Assembly (NCBI RefSeq): GCF_963678635.1
Contig: NC_087064.1
Location: forward strand, 9,151,671 to 9,215,670
Direction of reading: 5' to 3'
DNA length: 64,000 nucleotides
Source: Symsagittifera roscoffensis
Taxonomy: Eukaryota; Xenacoelomorpha; Acoela; Convolutidae
The notes beneath the pieces were generated by a model. The model worked only from the letters and a program-made list of their open reading frames with translations. It made no database searches and was not told where the DNA came from. The position numbers and the translations under genes were made by a program. Shown here one piece after another: positions 33,701 to 44,273 of the stretch; the first letter of the stretch is position 1, and each line of letters begins with the position of its first letter.

Positions 33701-36700
33701 CCTCGGAATAGCCCAATGTTTGATTTTTTTTAAACAGTTTTTTGAATATTTTTTCAATTTTATTGAAAACTAGCCTCCCAAACCTGAGGTTGTGGGTTCA
33801 ATGGGGAGATAATTAGTTTGAAGCTCCTCTGAATTAGCGGCCACTCTCAATGTCTTAAGACAAAAAGTTTTCGACCTCGGTAAAGTCAATTTTTGTGTGA
33901 AATTGAAAGAGCTTTAACGTGATACTTTTTTTGTTTCAAAATACGAAAATTGTTAACAAATTTTCAGTTTTTTTTTTCGTTTTCCTGGATTCTTTTCAAT
34001 CATCTGTTGGCTATGTTTTTCAGAGTCGATGAAAGTAGTTCTTCGAATCGATGAATGTAGAAAAAAAACTATCAGGAAGTTCTGAAATGTTCAGGCTCAA
34101 ATTTACTTTTTCGGTCTGGCTTATGTTTTCATTTTAAATTCACTTCATTTCCTTCATTAAAAAGGAGTCAAACTCCACTATCGAACAGCGACAGGGTAAA
34201 GGTTACGAAAAACGAGATCAAATCCCAATTTCGAAAATGGACTGTAATTATCAGATTACCCAGTGAAATGAAAAAATTTTCTTTTGATCTTGTTTTCTCA
34301 AATTGGGATTATTTTTTATCAAAAAAGAGTCAATTGTAAATTTTTTCTAGAAATTCAAAAAGCTTAAGGCCATCTACTTTTTCGAAATTTGAAAGTTGAT
34401 TTTTTTTTCAAAAAAAAACTGTTTTTTTTCTTTTAATTGCATGCATTGACTCTTTTCCAACTCGGTCTGACTTATGTTTTCATTTTAAATTCACTTCGTT
34501 TCCTTTATTAAAAAGGAGTCAAACTCCACTATCGAACAGCAACAGTGTAAAGATTACGGAAAACGTGATCAAATTCTTATATCGAAAATGGACTGTAATT
34601 ATCAGATTTCCCAGTGAACTAAAAATTATCTATTGATCTTGTTTTCTCAAATTGGGATATTTTATCAAAAAGAGTCGATTGTAAATTTTTTCTAGAAATT
34701 CAAAAAGCTTAAGGCTATCTACTTTTTCGAAATTTGAAACTTGATTTTTTTCAAAAAAAAAACAGTATTTTTATTATTTGCATTCCTTGACTCTTTTCCA
34801 ACTGTCTGTTGGCTCTGCTAAAATAAGATTCAAATGAAGTCTGATTGACTTTCCACATAATACTGCAATCAATCTCTTTTTCTGGGTTACCCTTGCTTGA
34901 AAAATTCATGACAATATAATTAGGAGGTTCCTTTGCCAATCAAACTGTCACACTAGGTAGATTTAGCATACTGAAGTGATTGATTTGAAAATATTGTATA
35001 AATTGGTAGCATGACTTTGAGCTATTGCATTTTAGTCGTTTTAAACTAACTTCTGCCCTTCAGAAAAAGGCCATGAACTGCTATGAAACCTTTTTGCAAT
35101 TTTTCATGACATAACGTTTTGGCCGATCGACTTTTAAAAGCCTTTCGGAAAAACGGCATTTAATATATTTTTTAGAAGTTTGTGGCGAACATTTATAGTT
35201 TGAGGGATGCCAAAAATACAAAGTTTAAATGTAGCCCTTTAATCCCTTTTCTTGTAAAACCTATATTTGCTTTTGGTTTTAATTCTTTCCCTCCTTTGGT
35301 TTTTTAATTCTTTCCCTCCTTTGGTTTTGATGATGAAATGCTATTTCCTCAAGACTATTTGAAACGAATTTTGCGGTTACAAGTTGAACTAAAATATGCA
35401 AATGCGTGCAAGAGAATACTTTAAAAGTTTTTTTAACTTGCAAATAGCCGATTGTGTAAATTTTGACAGCTCCGTATTTAAGCTAGAGGATTGGAAACTG
35501 GAAAAGAGCACAACTCTGTTTTTAGCTCGAACTTGAACGACATACCTGATGTGCCTCTGATCCAAGAGATGGTATCTCCACTTATTGACACATCGCCCGC
35601 AAAGACGACTTCCCATCCGACCGAGACAACTCCAAAAGCATCACGCTCAAGGACACACAGAGAAGACTTTACAATTTATTCCATCAAACCATGTTAGTAA
35701 CATATTCATATTCGTCAATTGTTATGCATAGTTTTGCCTGAATTAATGAGTATTTTTAGAACAAGCCTGTGTCGCAATAATTAATTAAAAGCGAGTACAA
35801 GCGATGGTCATTTGTTTTTATTCTTGTTTTTATTGAAACAATGAATGAGATAATTTGGAATCATTGGGTTCGATAGGTTTGAGCTGCATTTCTGTTATTT
35901 TGTTTCAGCTCCCACCTTGAAGCCAATGTCTCTTATAAGTGATTCCGATATCGGCATTTCGATCACCGCCAATTTCACTCAATTTGCTAAACCTTCAATA
36001 GAAACAGAACAGTCCAAAGGACTCTCAGATATAGTTGTTCTCACAATTTCTAACACAAGTTCCTCGAACTACTCGAAAGTGGGGCTCCAAGTAGCGTGTC
36101 CGAAGTCAATGCGAACCCAAGTGGGTGCGCCATCCAGTGATTCGATGCCAGCTCAGACTCCGTTTGCACCTCCGGCTGTGATCAACCAGTGTCTATTTAT
36201 TTATAACCCTACCAAGGTTAGTCTCCTTGAAAAAAGCCGGCATTGAGTTTCCGTGTGTGAGTTGTACCTTGATAAGCTGTTTAAAACGCCTGGAAACTCT
36301 TGGTGACATTAACTTGCTTTGACATTTTTGTGGGAAACTACCGCAAGATATTTTTCTCGATGCTTTGGGACTTGTTAGCTCTGAAAACTAGACTCCCTTA
36401 TTAAGTGCCAAGACAATTATATAGGTCGTGTTGATTTTTCTCACGTTGTTTTCCAGTAAAAGTCTTGATGTTGTTCACGCTCAAATTTGGTTTATCGCGG
36501 TTTGATTTTTCATTTTTTTTCCAGTTCAATTCAAATTAAATTGCTATAAGGAAGGTAAATATGAATCACTTCTCAAATGGATTTTAATTTTGAGGTTTTC
36601 CAGCCTAATAATTAAATTTATCGAACTGTCGTTTGGCTAAGTTTTTAACGTTTTTGCAGAGAGCTGTAATTATCATACATCAAGATAAGTTTTGAATTCG

Positions 36701-36943
36701 ATGCAGTCATGACTAATTTAGCTGCTGTTAATAATACAGGAAATAAAATGTAAGTTCAAGCCTGGTAAATTTAGCGTGTGATATTATGTGCAGGTTGTCC
36801 CTCGCCTGAAGTTGAAGGTCACTATGACGAAAAAAGGCGAAGGGGAGGAATCTGGAGAAGGGGAGGCGATCAATCGGGTGATCGATTGCAGTCTCGATTG
36901 TCTCATCTCAGAAGCAGACTTAGAGTTCTCCGATTTCAGCTAG
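21776..36943 (+). CDS. GGA: GGA-family ARF-binding clathrin adaptor, 15 exons, first exon not found
   Basis: GGA proteins sort cargo with acidic-dileucine tails from the trans-Golgi network into clathrin vesicles under Arf control. I read the exons as 21776-21860, 23734-23809, 23877-23975, 24335-24458, 24596-24708, 24792-24872, 25003-25137, 29169-29250, 29640-29741, 30260-30447, 30665-30884, 31293-31476, 35487-35692, 35909-36216 and 36794-36943 (TAG). All junctions are GT-AG and the phases agree throughout, giving 716 residues; vertebrate GGAs are 613-723. Domain order is VHS, GAT, hinge, GAE. The visible protein begins with KVTNP, which sits about 10-20 residues into other GGAs, so one short 5' exon is missing. 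Introns of 4.0 kb each lie after exons 7 and 12 and hold repeats. No other metazoan family combines these four domains, so the identity is secure. Confidence 0.93.
22167..22695 (+). repeat. hAT-like non-autonomous element copy with three internal tandem units
   Basis: Starts with CAGGGGCGGATTTGGGG at 22168. From 22426 three units of about 90 bp follow (starts near 22426, 22519, 22606). Each reads GTTCAGGGAGCCCTTGGGC, then TTGACCT, an A run and AGGTCGAC, so each unit carries a small inverted repeat. The copy runs in the same sense as the one at 23230-23573 but lacks the distal end. It lies inside the first visible intron of GGA. Confidence 0.55.
23230..23573 (+). repeat. hAT-like non-autonomous element, distal end
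   Basis: Ends with CCTAGATCCGCCCCTG at about 23573, the reverse complement of the CAGGGGCGGATCTAGG start at 48793. The inner sequence (AAAAGGTCGAC, a CTCGAGAAAA word, TTTCTAAAGGCGCC) is the reverse complement of the copy at 48793-49130. It sits in the GGA intron before the exon at 23734. Confidence 0.55.
25138..29168 (+). repeat. Long GGA intron with SINE-like repeats
   Basis: The intron carries several members of one dispersed family: about 25545-25760, 26270-26520, 26660-27200 and 28990-29085. Members share a TTGCTGCATCGCATTGGCA leader, a degenerate tRNA-like part, a T-rich body and a 3' hairpin motif, GCGAAGC-x4-GCTTCGCCTC, followed by TGTGTA. There is no exon that I can support here, and short frames have no homology. 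Confidence 0.55.
29336..29468. repeat. 133-bp palindromic element with perfect 17-bp arms
   Basis: CGTGCCGCTTAGCATGC at 29336-29352 is matched exactly in reverse complement at 29452-29468. Between the arms lies a second AAACTGATGCATGCCGCTT segment related to the arms. This is a MITE or foldback element in the GGA intron between the exons ending at 29250 and starting at 29640. Confidence 0.65.
31591..32000 (+). repeat. Hairpin-headed repeat with a recent 197-bp tandem duplication
   Basis: The element begins with AAGAGTAATGAACGTAGTG closing into GACTCTT (31591-31618). Two nearly identical copies of a segment starting CAGGAAAAGTCTCTAATAAC follow at 31633 and 31830, so the period is 197 bp. A diverged third copy occurs at about 38545-38720, headed by the same motif. 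It lies in the GGA intron 31477-35486. Confidence 0.65.
32635..32950 (+). repeat. SINE-like dispersed repeat copy
   Basis: This stretch aligns by eye with 26660-26920 and 41130-41340: TTAGTAATAAGTTAAC, an AACCGAAAAAGACTC word, TTGTTTCA-ACAACAG, then CAACTCAGTATACTTCGC. It ends near 32940 with GCGAAGTGCAACTTCACCTC, the 3' motif of the family. The tRNA-like middle part is missing in this copy. Confidence 0.5.
33500..33900. repeat. Second locus of the 160-210 bp degenerate repeat
   Basis: AAAACTAGCCTCCCAAA, GCGGCTATGCCCACAAT (33660), AACTTATGGCCCTCGGAA and a second unit near 33838 match the units at 17.2-18.0 kb. Inside the long GGA intron; no coding potential. Confidence 0.45.
34112..34790. 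repeat. Tandem pair of 349-bp repeats
   Basis: GTCTGGCTTATGTTTTCATT begins at about 34113 and again, with few changes, at about 34462. Both copies contain AAAAAGGAGTCAAACTCCAC and ATCGAACAGC, then ATTATCAGATT. Related single copies occur near 20530, 37440 and 38300, so this is the body of the same dispersed family that is headed by the GAACGTAGTGAA hairpin. Confidence 0.6.
35909..36943 (+). other. GGA: GAE (gamma-ear) exons of GGA and stop codon
   Basis: Two exons encode the C-terminal gamma-adaptin ear. SDIVVLTISNTSSSNYSKVGLQVACPK and the CLFIYNPTK strand correspond to the ear fold that recruits accessory proteins bearing DFGx-phi motifs. Near the end, a short acidic Gly/Glu-rich insertion (about EGEESGEGE) lengthens a loop compared with vertebrates. 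The stop codon is TAG at 36941-36943. A possible polyadenylation signal, AATAAA, lies at 37284. Confidence 0.85.
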
Positions 36944-39630
36944 CCGGAAATTAACAGTGAAATCAATCTTAAACTGAGAAAAAAGTGATTCGAAGCAGTT
37001 GTAATGAAGCAAAAAAATGGTCATTTGACGTTGATGTTAAGAGACCGTTTTGTTGTTTTTGGGCAATGTGCGATAAATAAGATTCGAATTAAATATATTT
37101 AAGTAGGAGAAAAAACAGAACCGGTAGTGCTTACAAATAATTAAAATCCTAGAAAATGGTCACAAAAATCTGAAATCGTAACAACAGATCGGCCCAATCA
37201 TGTTCTTCGCACAACATAAAATTGAATATGATTTTATGATGATGACGCATGCGTGCTATTTGTTCTTGTCTTTTCCGTGAACTAATAAATAGTTATCTGG
37301 AGTTCAATTGTTTCAGGTGAACTTATATTATCTTTATCAGGTGTCAATGAACAAAGTGAAGACACTATTTATGTCATGAAGTTTTTAGGAAAAGTCAAAA
37401 TTTTATCACGCGCTAATTTAATGTTTCGCGGTTTTTCATTTGTTAAAAGGAAGGCAAATTACACTCCAATTACGAAAGTCAAAATCACGCTAAGAAACGT
37501 GAATGAATTTGAGTGTCGAAAGTGTATTTTAATCTGAAACTTTTCCAGCAGACTTAGAACATTATCTATTCATTCAGTTTTGTCAAATTTGTTATCATAA
37601 AAGGTTTTCAAATTCATTTTTTTTCAAAATTCTGAAGTTGAAAAACGTATCTTTATCGGTTTCTTTTTAAGTTCATTGACACTTTTTTCAACTCTCAGTT
37701 GGCAGTGTTCCTAAATTTATTGTATAAATTGCATACAAAACTCCATTTTAGTTGAAAATTGTAATTTAAAAAGTTGGGTGGTTAACTACAGATCATGATC
37801 GATATTTGACTTATTTAGAATGTTGTAATTATCAGACTATCTATTGTAATAAACTATTTAAATGAGAGTCTAGATCTTTCGGATGAGGTCGATCATTTTA
37901 GAGGAAACTCAAGTTACACGCGACTTTAAAACTGGATTATAGACGCATTTTCAATGATGAAACAGAAAGTTTATATTTAACCTTTAAACTCCAAAAGCCG
38001 AGAAAAGTTATTATTGAAGATGAAATAATTTATTAGTTATGACAATGCGGCTTTGAATTAACTCAGTCGACATCAGCAAGTAGTGAAATTTTGCTCCGTT
38101 GAGCTAATTTTAAATATTAAATGAATCGGACTATTGTTTAAAATTGTTTGTCTCCGATATTTTTTGTTGATTATAAGAGTAGTGAACGTAGTGAATACTC
38201 TTATATAGTTCTCGGTGATTTTTGTTTGTCTTTTCGAGGACAAAATCTGAAAATTTGTTCGGGCTCAAATTTCACGGTTTAGGTGCAGTTCATTTCCCTC
38301 ATTAAAAGGAAGGCAAACTCCACTGTCGAACATCAAAAGTGTATATGTCCCGATTAACGCGATCGACTTCAACGTGGAATTCACTTTTCATCAGGTTTCC
38401 CACCAAATTATAAATTTTATTTACTCGTCCAGTTTACTCAAGTTAGGTTAATTTTACCAAAAAATGTGTCAATCATAAATTTTTATAAGAGTAATGAACG
38501 TAGTGAAGACTTTTATAGGTCTTGCTGATTTTTGTTTTTTTTTCAGCAAAAAGTTTCAAAATATTGATGCGCTTAGATATATATGCATTTTCTGAGTTCG
38601 ATTGAAATTAATCTGCAGAAAATGCTGTAAATAGAACTCTCCAAATAGGAACGTGGAAATGGCGCAAGAAAAACGTGAACGATTTCTAGTTTCGAAAGTG
38701 GAATTTAATTTTCAGATTTCCAGGGAATAAAAACTTTAACTGTTGATCCAGTTTTCTCAAGTTGGGTCAATGTTATCAAAAAAGCGCTAAGCATGAATCG
38801 TTTTAAAAATTTAAAGAGCTTAAAGGTCATCTATTTTTTTCTTTGAATTTCGAAATTTGAGATCTTTTTTCAACAAAGTGTTTCTTTAGTTTACTTGCGT
38901 TTATTACTCTTTTCCAATCTTCGATTGCCTATGTTTCAAAATTTCAGAAAACGTTAAGCCACATGTTTTTTCTTTAATATTTGAAGTTTTTTCAAAAGCA
39001 AGTAAGTGTTTCTGTGTGTTCATGACTGTCTGTTAGTTATGTTTTTTTTGCACTTTTAAAGAAAATTTTAGGAAATAATTTTGTTTTTCGAAGAAAGCAA
39101 TGAATGGAGACTTGTCTTGAATTTCTTGCAGTTTTGATTCTATCTTATAGAAGAAGTTACGAATGTATCTAATTGTTATGGGTTTGATCCGTTTTTCTCT
39201 TTTTTTTACATTGGAATTTTTTGAAAAAACTACCAGGCAAAAAAATTTCTATGAAATGCGAAAAAAGTTTTTTGCTTTATTTGTTAACTTGTGTTCATTA
39301 GCACCAAGGCACACTATCTCGTGACCAAGTGTCAATGGTTCTCAAATATTTGTTTCCGTCTTAAATTGGGGTTGAGGTAAAATTTAAACTGAAAACGAGT
39401 TTTTTCAACGCTAAATAGTTTCAAATGTTCAAGGATTTTTCATTGAACTTTTTCAAGAAATTTTTTTCACTTGCAAGCGCAAACGTACTTGTAATTGGTA
39501 ACCAGGTTTTTTTCCCATGAGCACCTTTTCTGACAAATCTGTTAGAATTACCTGCGGTCATTTTTACCGCTTCACGTTCAGGCTGACGTGCCCAATCTCT
39601 TGAAAACTCAATTTTTGAAAAAGATCAATC
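36944..39630. repeat. Region downstream of GGA: copies of the hairpin-headed repeat family
   Basis: No gene is visible after the GGA 3' end. Three hairpin heads occur: degenerate at about 37339, a perfect 10-bp stem at 38172-38205 (TATAAGAGTA ... TACTCTTATA) and one at about 38484-38515. Each is followed by body sequence shared with 31.6 kb and 34.1 kb, such as AAAAGGAAGGCAAACTCCAC at about 38308. Confidence 0.55.
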
Positions 39631-39789
39631 TTGTAGTTCATGATAAGCAGTAATTACATTTGTAAAGCAACGTTTTTTTCTACGAACTTTCTTTTTTTTT
39701 CAACTTTGTCGCAATTTTTGGTGTCGCTTTTGGGGTACCTTCACAGCTTTTTGATAGCATGCGCAAACAGAAAAACGTCTGAGACACTA

Positions 39790-41120
39790 GAAAAACGACT
39801 GAGACACTTGATAAAAATAGATAACATGCAATTTGGTTTTATGGGTAGTAGATTAACTACCTATGCCGTTCTTCTTATTAGACAATTGAAGGAACTGTTT
39901 GCGGAAGAGAAAAAAAACCTGCATCACATATTTGTTGACCTCGAAAAAGCCTTCGACCGTGTTCTCTGAGACAACAGAGGCTCTGAGACAACAGAGAGTT
40001 CCCGAAAATCTGGTTCAATTAATAATGTGCCTGTACACTGAGTCGAAAACTAGAGTTCGACGGCCCCGTGGATGCAGTGGTTACTTCGAAACAAAAATAG
40101 GCGTGTATCAAGGATCAGCCCATTGTTATTTGTAATAGTAATGGAAGAGGCTACAAGAAACTGTCGTTACATGGTACCATGGGATATGCTATATGCAGAT
40201 GACCTTGTGATATCCGCTGAAACAGAATCCCAGTCTATTGAGAGGTTTAATGCTTGGAACAAGGATTTGTAAAAACGCGGCTGAAAAATCTACGTGGAGA
40301 AGACAAAGCATTTGACTTCAGGTCAAAAGTCTATTCCTCAAACAGCCGGAAAATATCCATGAGCTTGTTGTTTGAAGGGAGTCGGCGCCAATTTAATACA
40401 CCGCAATTCTCGTAATCAAATGGTTCCTAAGAAATGCAGTAGCCTGAGGAAAGCACCTAACGATCATACTAATTATATTTGTTCAAGTTGCAATAATTGT
40501 TCCAGTTATCACTCAAATGAGAATGCTACTCTGCCTATTAATCAAATTGAAAACCTGCGTACTGTCAAAGAGTTCTGCTATCTCGGTGATTTGATTTCCG
40601 TTTAAAGTGAGGCAATATGTGCATCATCAATCAGAATGTCAGCTTTCTAGACGAAATGGCGGCAATTTGCGCCTCAGCTGCTGAATGAAGATATTGATTT
40701 GATTACAAGGTTTCATATCTACGGAGCTTGTCTGCGGTAAATTCTGATGTACTGCTCTGGCAGCTTGGAGCAGACCAAAGCAATACCCAGCTTTCTTAAA
40801 AGTGTTGATTTGAAAGCTCTGCATAGGATTACCGGAGTCACTTATAAAGACAGTTACCAACGAAGCAATAAGTAAAACGGCAAGTCTTGTTGATCTGGAC
40901 AAGCTACAAGTGCGTTCGCGACTACAATTATTTGACCATGTTTACCAGAGAGAAATTGATCATGAGCTAAAATTAACCGGCCATGTTTCAGTCCCAGGGA
41001 AAAGACCAGCAGGAAGGCTCAAGAAACGCTGGACCGATTGTGTAGAACGAGACTTGAGTAGTTTAGGCCTCAGTTCCTCATACTGCTTTGATCAAATGGC
41101 ATCAAAAAACGTGTTATAGT
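39790..41120 (+). pseudogene. Broken non-LTR retrotransposon (LINE) reverse transcriptase
   Basis: Fragments in several frames follow the order of a LINE ORF2 C-terminal half. 39820-39968 gives QFGFM and FVDLEKAFDRV (RT motifs with the first Asp). 39970-40130 gives a PENLVQLIMCLY helix and VYQGSA. 40140-40270 gives PLLFVIVMEEA and LLYADDLV-like MLYADDLVIS, the catalytic YADD box. 40370-40500 retains a degraded Cys-rich finger (KGVGAN ... CSSC). 40560-40600 gives EFCYLGDLIS, and 40910-41110 gives the GKRPAGRLKKRWTDCVERDL tail. Several frameshifts and stops separate these, and the N-terminal part is missing, so it is dead. Such elements copy RNA into DNA at nicked targets. I cannot assign the clade. 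Confidence 0.85.
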
Positions 41121-41129
41121 AATAGTGCT

Positions 41130-41600
41130 TTGACATTTGATTAGTAAAAAGTTAACTTAGCAGATGCATTTTTAGTTCATCAAATGAATCGAAAACAGTT
41201 ATTTGTTTCAAACAGCAGTACAATGATAAAAAGATAGCTTTCAGATATTTTACAACTCAAATTATCTCGCAATTTTTTTTGAATTGCATAATTTATACAT
41301 CATGTGGCATATGCTTTTCAGTTTTTTACATGTAAAATTGTGTCTTTTTGTTTTTGGTTCTAGTTTTGCTGCATCGAATTGGCAGTTCCTAAGCATATAT
41401 AGCTGCGTTATTGCTGGCTAGTTTCGGTAACCTGAAGAATCCGCGGCTGAGTGGTTAGTGCGTGAAACTCAAATTTTCTAGGTCGCAGATTCGAATCCGA
41501 CACGTAGCCGAGTGTTTGCTAATTCGAGATTTTTTCTACTTTTTGTTTTTTACTTGATAGGGCTGCTTTTTGGTCGTGTTCTCGCAAGTTTTTTTTTCAA
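41130..41600 (+). repeat. SINE-like repeat with a tRNA-like centre
   Basis: Begins with GACATTTGATTAGTAAAAAG and contains TTGCTGCATCGAATTGGCAG at about 41366, then a tRNA-like part at about 41440-41510: GGCTGAGTGGTTAGTGCG (A box) and GATTCGAATCC (B box), as in serine/leucine-type tRNAs. A T-rich body and GTTCTCGCAAG follow. It is the most complete copy of the family seen at 26.3-27.2 kb. It directly follows the LINE remnant. Confidence 0.6.
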
Positions 41601-44270
41601 ATTAACTTATTTATAAAAAGCTGAAATTTTTGTGGGTTGTTGTTTTTGTCCTAATTTCCTTCAGATACTTTTCCATTTTTTGTAAATGCTTATTCTGTAT
41701 CTGATAAATATTTAGCAGATTACTTTGTAAAGCATCTAAGTTATATGTCAGCACAGTCAATTTTTTTTTTGAAAAATTTTGGAGGCAATTTTTTTGTTTA
41801 CATCTTAGTTTCAGATAATTTTTTTCACGCTTTTGATCAGCAAGCGTAATCAAACTAGAAAATAGGTTTTTCGGGTTAACAACTTCTTGGTTTATATGAA
41901 ATCAGAGCATGGCGCTTAATGTAACGCAACTGCCTGCAAGAACGATAATTAATGATTCGGAGCAGTAGATTTTCTCAGTAGAGTTTTGATTAATCAGAAG
42001 GGTTACATAATGGCTAAGTTAACCCTATTTTTGAAAAACCCTTATTCAAAAAATATGAAACATGTTGCTGTTGTAACAATAAATTTTTACGCTACATTTT
42101 AAGCAAAACCTTACGTCACATGTGGTGCAAAGATGCGCTTCTCTTCTTGGCTATGACAACATTTTTTTAAGCTTAGCAGGGGTTGATTCTGTTTTTTTTT
42201 CCTCAGTTGTCTCTGGTTATTTCTTTTTTAAGGCTTTTTAATGACATTTGTGATTACACCCGATTATGAGTTTTTCGAATTGCAGTTTCAATTGCGAAGC
42301 TCCGCTTTGCTTCTGTGTAAAAAAAGTTTACCCTTTTTGCTAGCTCACAAGTGTTTAGTTATCAACCTTGATTTTTGTTGATACTCCTTAATTTGTTTTA
42401 CTTAACGCAATTTTGTAGTCAAGCGTATCAAAATTGTAATGAAGCCAAACGAAATACATTTTAAAAAATTCAACTGTTATTTTGAACAGTTATCCACCAA
42501 TATAACTGCTAAATAGCTGCAGTTAAAATAGTTACTCTTGCGAGAGTAAGTGTCTTGTAATCAGGAACAAGACTTTTTCCCCGTGAAAATTTTTTTTACA
42601 AGCAATTGAACTTGCTTCCGCGGACGCTTTCACAGCTTCAGGCCCATGTTTTTCCGGTAAAAATTGAACTTCAGGAGGTACCGCGGACGCTTTCGTAACT
42701 TGAGGCCAATGTTTCGATTCCCGTCCAGACCTTGTTTTTTTCAGTTTGTCTGAAATTGAAAAAAAAATTTCGGTAAAAATTGAACTTCAGGATTTTCGCT
42801 TGCCTGTTCAAACTTTGTCGGATTAGGTGCTATATTGAGGAATTTCTTGTTCTGTATGCAAGTATAATGTGCTTGTGATGTTCATTGTAGTTCCAGGAGG
42901 ACTAAAAAAATTTAAAAGTTAATTACAAAATGATTTTCTTTGCGGCTCAACTGATGTCTGCTCAAAGATTGTCGTCTCCACTTCGAAGTTTTGTTTCGTT
43001 GCTGATTTAAAACTCTAGTGTCTTGCAGGGCATGGCTTCCTAGAATTCCTGTTTGATAAAGAAGGTTCTGTGAATTGTATGGGATTGAGTTTTTTTAGAT
43101 TCTCTTGAATTTTTTTAATTTATTTGCGAAAGTTTCAGTTGTTCTCATAAACTACTCTCCCGATTTTCATAGAATGGTTATCAATGGAGAGAGCACGTTT
43201 ACTACTGTATGTCTGCATAATCCGCTAGTCTCTTTTCACTTTACATCACTGTTTGCAGCCTTTGAAAATGTCTGTGGGCTCAAATATTTTTTTCTCTTTT
43301 TCTCGAAAACTGCACTCCCAAATCTAAAGTTTTGGGTTGAATGGATAGAACAGGGTGAGATGCAGGAAGCTCCCTTGTCTGTTTTAGATTGTTCGATTTT
43401 TCTCTGAACTTTTGGGTCAATGGAGAGAGCGGGTTGTGGCAAGCTCTCCTTCTTTAAAATAGGATATTTTTTTCAGGAATTCAACTACAAGAATAGTTTT
43501 TCCACGAAAGCCGACAAAGAGAGCTTTAAAGCCAGGTAGTAAACCTTTTTTTTGTTGATTAGTTAGATTAAATTTACAATCTAACTCATTATCATTGTAT
43601 CTTCATTTGTAGTTCACTCGTTTCGTATTGACATTTGAACCCTGTCATTTTGTTTGGAGATCCAAGGTTGTCTTCTTTTTGAATCGAGCATGAAGCATAA
43701 GGCAACGCCGAAGGTTTAAAAAAAATAGTTATAGTTTAATAATTGAAGAGAAAAAGATTGAAGTTTTTGGTCCTCATTGACTTACTGATTTATTGAAAGA
43801 AATCGAAAACGCTTGATTTTTCGAAAATTGAACATTCAAAAAAATATTTTCCGTCATGCAAACCTTCATTACGTTAAACTTTTTCAACTACTTTCTTTCT
43901 ATCCTTCAGCTAAAACTTATCTTGCTATCGATTTTCACAGGTTGTAGAAACTCAGCTCGAGATCTATTTATATCTTCAATGGAGCTTCAGTTTTGAGTTT
44001 GTCGGCTTTTTATTAAGTTTTCCTTTTGCGTGAGAAGGATTTTTTCACAATTCATCGGATAAATTTTTGAGAAAACTTATGAGAGTTGGGAATATCTCTT
44101 TTTTTTATTCCAGCATCTAGTAAGTTCCAGTAAAGTTCATAACGTTGATTGACTCTCGAAGTTGTTTGCATTGACTCCCGATTTTTTAAGGTTCTCCTAA
44201 GGTTTTGGGAGTAATACGGTTGTAGTAAGGGTTCGGTCAGAGAAATGGCACACCATTTAGTAAAGGAAAA
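41600..44270. other. AT-rich intergenic DNA with scattered repeats
   Basis: No gene is supported. Present are a GCGAAGCTCCGCTTTGCTTC motif (about 42294), a TTGCGAGAGTAAGTGTCTTG repeat (about 42537; sister copies near 18550 and 25550), a locally duplicated CGGTAAAAATTGAACTTCAG word (about 42655 and 42770), and a copy of the 160-210 bp repeat at 43250-43390. One isolated exon-like stretch at 43477-43535 is flanked by TTTTTTTCAG and GTAGTA. Confidence 0.4.
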
Positions 44271-44273
44271 TTA

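Larger units (their letters stand above)
30260..35692 (+). other. GGA: Hinge exons of GGA
   Basis: Four exons encode a Ser/Pro/Asn-rich linker. It has an LLDLHSLD motif like the LLDL segment of vertebrate GGAs, two NPF tripeptides (in TNPFAMF and TNPFAIN), a PPPLPNRP proline stretch and an ELDSLAKNWL helix. NPF motifs bind EH-domain endocytic proteins, which is inference here. The last exon (35487-35692) runs into the first GAE strand, DFTIYSIKP. The 31477-35486 intron is 4.0 kb and full of repeats. Confidence 0.8.
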
